The notes beneath the pieces were generated by a model that had not been told where the DNA came from, did not search any database, and saw nothing but the letters and a program-made list of their open reading frames with translations. A stretch of DNA of 46,995 nucleotides from an uncultured Clostridium sp. (GTDB lineage Bacteria > Bacillota > Clostridia > TANB77 > CAG-508). The stretch's first letter is position 1. Each line of letters begins with the position of its first letter. This document shows, one piece after another, positions 45,561 to 46,995 of the stretch. The position numbers were made by a program, and so were the translations under genes. The DNA lies in contig CANTGH010000011.1 of NCBI GenBank assembly GCA_947653235.1, positions 1-46,995 of the forward strand. The letters are read 5' to 3'.

Positions 45561-45603
45561 AAATAAAAACAAATAATTAATTGATAACTATTTGTTTTTA
45601 TTT
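45561..45603. repeat. Hairpin in the A/T desert
   Basis: AAATAAAAACAAATA and TATTTGTTTTTATTT, 15 paired bases around a 13-base loop. Confidence 0.5.
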
Positions 45604-46510
45604 TTTTACTATGACAAAATTTTGTTTTTAATTTTCTATATTAAAAATAAATTTATTTTCAATTCTATTTTTAATTTTATTTTTATTTCTTTTAAAAAAA
45701 ACGATTTCGTTTTTATTCTTCATCATTTATTAATGTGCTTTTATATTTATAATCAAAAAAATAATTTTAATTTTTTTTATAAATAAATTTATTTATAGAT
45801 TTGTTCGTAGATTTATTTATAAATTAATAACTTTATTTTCATTTTTTATAAATAAATAATATCCCATATTTTCTAAAATTATCTTTTATATAATTTTAAA
45901 AAAACATTATATTTCGTTTAACTTTTTTTTGTTTTATGTTTTTTAAATTTATCTCATAAAATTTGATTTTATTATATCTAAAATTGTTTTAATAATGATC
46001 TGCTTTTTTATAAAATTACTATAAAATTTTTTAAGAAAAAAATACAATTAAAACTCATAATTTATTTAATACTTATCTTATAATTTTTTTATTTTGTCAT
46101 TTAGACACTTTGTTTTTTGTTGTTATGTTTATTCTTTTGTTATTTTTAAATATTGTCTATTTTTCTTGTTTCCTATACATTTTACTTAATTAAATAATTT
46201 TTTCCAATCATCTATAATCTTACTGTATTCTTATTATGTATTTTTATCTTTTGTTTCTTTGTCTTCTTTCCTTTTTATTTTTTTATAGAAACTTTTTTTG
46301 ATTTTTTTCACTATTATTTGTTCATAAATATATCTATAATTATTATATTCTTTCTAATATTTTTTTATCATTTTATCCTATTTTTCAACAAATTTTTTAT
46401 AATATAATAAAATATAAATAAAAAAATAAAGTTAATTATAATATTATTAAAAATTAATAATATTTAATCTTATAATTATAAAAAAAATATTATTTTTTAA
46501 TACAGTAGTA

Positions 46511-46540
46511 AAAAAATAAATAATTAATTATTTATTTTTT
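46511..46540. repeat. Perfect 30-base palindrome in the A/T desert
   Basis: AAAAAATAAATAATT followed directly by AATTATTTATTTTTT. Confidence 0.5.
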
Positions 46541-46636
46541 TAACTTTCTATTATTTACTTATTAAAAATAATATTAATAAAATCTAAAAAAATTAATTTC
46601 AGCTTTTAAGCTTTTATTAATATTATTTTATTAAAA

Positions 46637-46669
46637 AAAAACAGTATTAAAAAATCATTAATACTGTTT
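46637..46669 (-). terminator. Terminator of the tRNA-Ser pair
   Basis: On the minus strand, directly after the tRNA CCA: AAACAGTATTAA, a 7-base loop, TTAATACTGTTT and a T run. Confidence 0.75.
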
Positions 46670-46759
46670 GGCGGAACAGAGAGGATTTGAACCTCCGCGG
46701 CCCTTACGAACCCTAGCAGTTTAGCAAACTGCCCCCTTCAACCACTTGGGTACTGCTCC
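46669..46759 (-). tRNA. tRNA-Ser (anticodon GCT)
   Basis: A 91-nt class II tRNA with long variable arm and encoded CCA. The anticodon stem CAGTT/AACTG surrounds a loop with GCT, which reads AGC/AGT. Its 3' end faces the A/T desert. Confidence 0.93.
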
Positions 46760-46780
46760 ATATTAATATTTTATAAAAAA

Positions 46781-46872
<92 letters not shown>

Positions 46873-46901
46873 ATGCGTTCATTTTTACTAGAACAATATA
46901 T

Positions 46902-46931
46902 ATATTACCACATTTCATATCCATTTGTCAA
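46902..46931 (-). promoter_or_regulatory. Promoter of the tRNA-Ser pair
   Basis: Minus-strand TTGACA (46926-46931), an 18-base spacer and TAATAT (46902-46907), 30 bases before the first tRNA-Ser. Confidence 0.6.
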
Positions 46932-46995
46932 TATGTTTTTTATTCAAGTTTCGGTATTTTTTCAAACAAGCCGAAAATCAATAAAAAATAGGGGA

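Larger units (their letters stand above)
41406..46636. other. 5.2 kb A/T desert without convincing genes
   Basis: The sequence is almost only A and T, clearly more extreme than the coding part of the window. The few open frames are T-rich hydrophobic strings with no ribosome binding site (for example around 41542, 42409 and 45592), and I do not accept them. It holds several long perfect palindromes, some loosely recurring motifs and one GC-richer patch at about 43260-43430. It ends at the 3' side of a tRNA-Ser gene. Decay of an integrated element is possible; a structural role is equally open. Confidence 0.7.

Noticed and set aside
41542..45786. Hydrophobic ORFs in the A/T desert (41542-41772, 42409-42600, 45592-45786)
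   Set aside because: They are Phe/Ile/Tyr/Leu-rich translations of T-rich sequence without ribosome binding sites; chance open frames are expected there.
41406..46636. CRISPR array or replication origin in the desert
   Set aside because: There are no regularly spaced identical repeats, no DnaA-box cluster and no cas or dnaA gene.

Overview
The window looks like the chromosome of a very AT-rich, spore-forming Firmicute of the Clostridia type, probably an uncultured gut lineage. The reasons are low GC, strong GGAGG-type ribosome binding sites, sporulation genes (spoIIR, spmA, spmB, a GerMN-domain protein) and a very large 2-hydroxyacyl-CoA dehydratase activase. The taxon is inferred.

Layout. 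1-156: two minus-strand tRNAs (Glu, Lys). 277-7243: ogt and a complete type I restriction-modification operon (hsdM-hsdS-hsdR, minus strand). 7400-13139: a YhcC-like radical SAM gene, several unknown genes including a metallopeptidase-like three-gene cluster, and a diaminopentanoate-dehydrogenase-like oxidoreductase. 13356-16402: an Rpn-family nuclease and recQ. 16467-19607: a minus-strand operon of ccdA, membrane thioredoxin, a small unknown gene, an HD-domain gene and a peptidase S51 gene, followed by an unknown gene. 19917-25630: small accessory genes, a lysozyme-like protein, superoxide dismutase and a fused UDP-sugar pyrophosphorylase/phosphoglucomutase. 26253-36879: spoIIR, murA, yycJ-like, spmAB, rsmI, a phosphoglycerate-mutase-like gene, a tRNA1(Val) methyltransferase-like gene, GerMN, hemolysin III and small unknowns. 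37039-41361: the dehydratase activase. 41406-46636: a 5.2 kb, almost pure A/T desert with no convincing gene. 46669-46872: two tRNA-Ser genes.

Main observation. Four conserved genes (recQ, ccdA, the pyrophosphorylase/mutase fusion and the phosphoglycerate-mutase-like gene) are each split by a +1 frameshift, and each break falls exactly at an in-phase CGG codon (CGG G, CGG A, CGG T, CGG A). Reading CGGN as one residue, or skipping the C and reading GGN as glycine, restores a full-length normal protein every time. I scanned the other genes by eye. The larger conserved genes, roughly 11,000 codons, have no other in-phase CGG, although CGG is common in the other two phases. Seven short lineage-specific ORFs contain ten in-phase CGG codons that must be read without a shift to give the ORF. 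This suggests that CGG is unassigned, starved or read as a quadruplet in this organism, giving +1 frameshifting at CGG, possibly switchable between the two gene sets. I know of no description of such a system in bacteria.

Other points of interest are a repeated mini promoter-terminator unit (three copies), inverted copies of a hairpin in two divergent intergenic regions, an orphan promoter with an anti-Shine-Dalgarno-like tract, a possible leaderless yhcC transcript, and the A/T desert abutting the 3' end of a tRNA gene.
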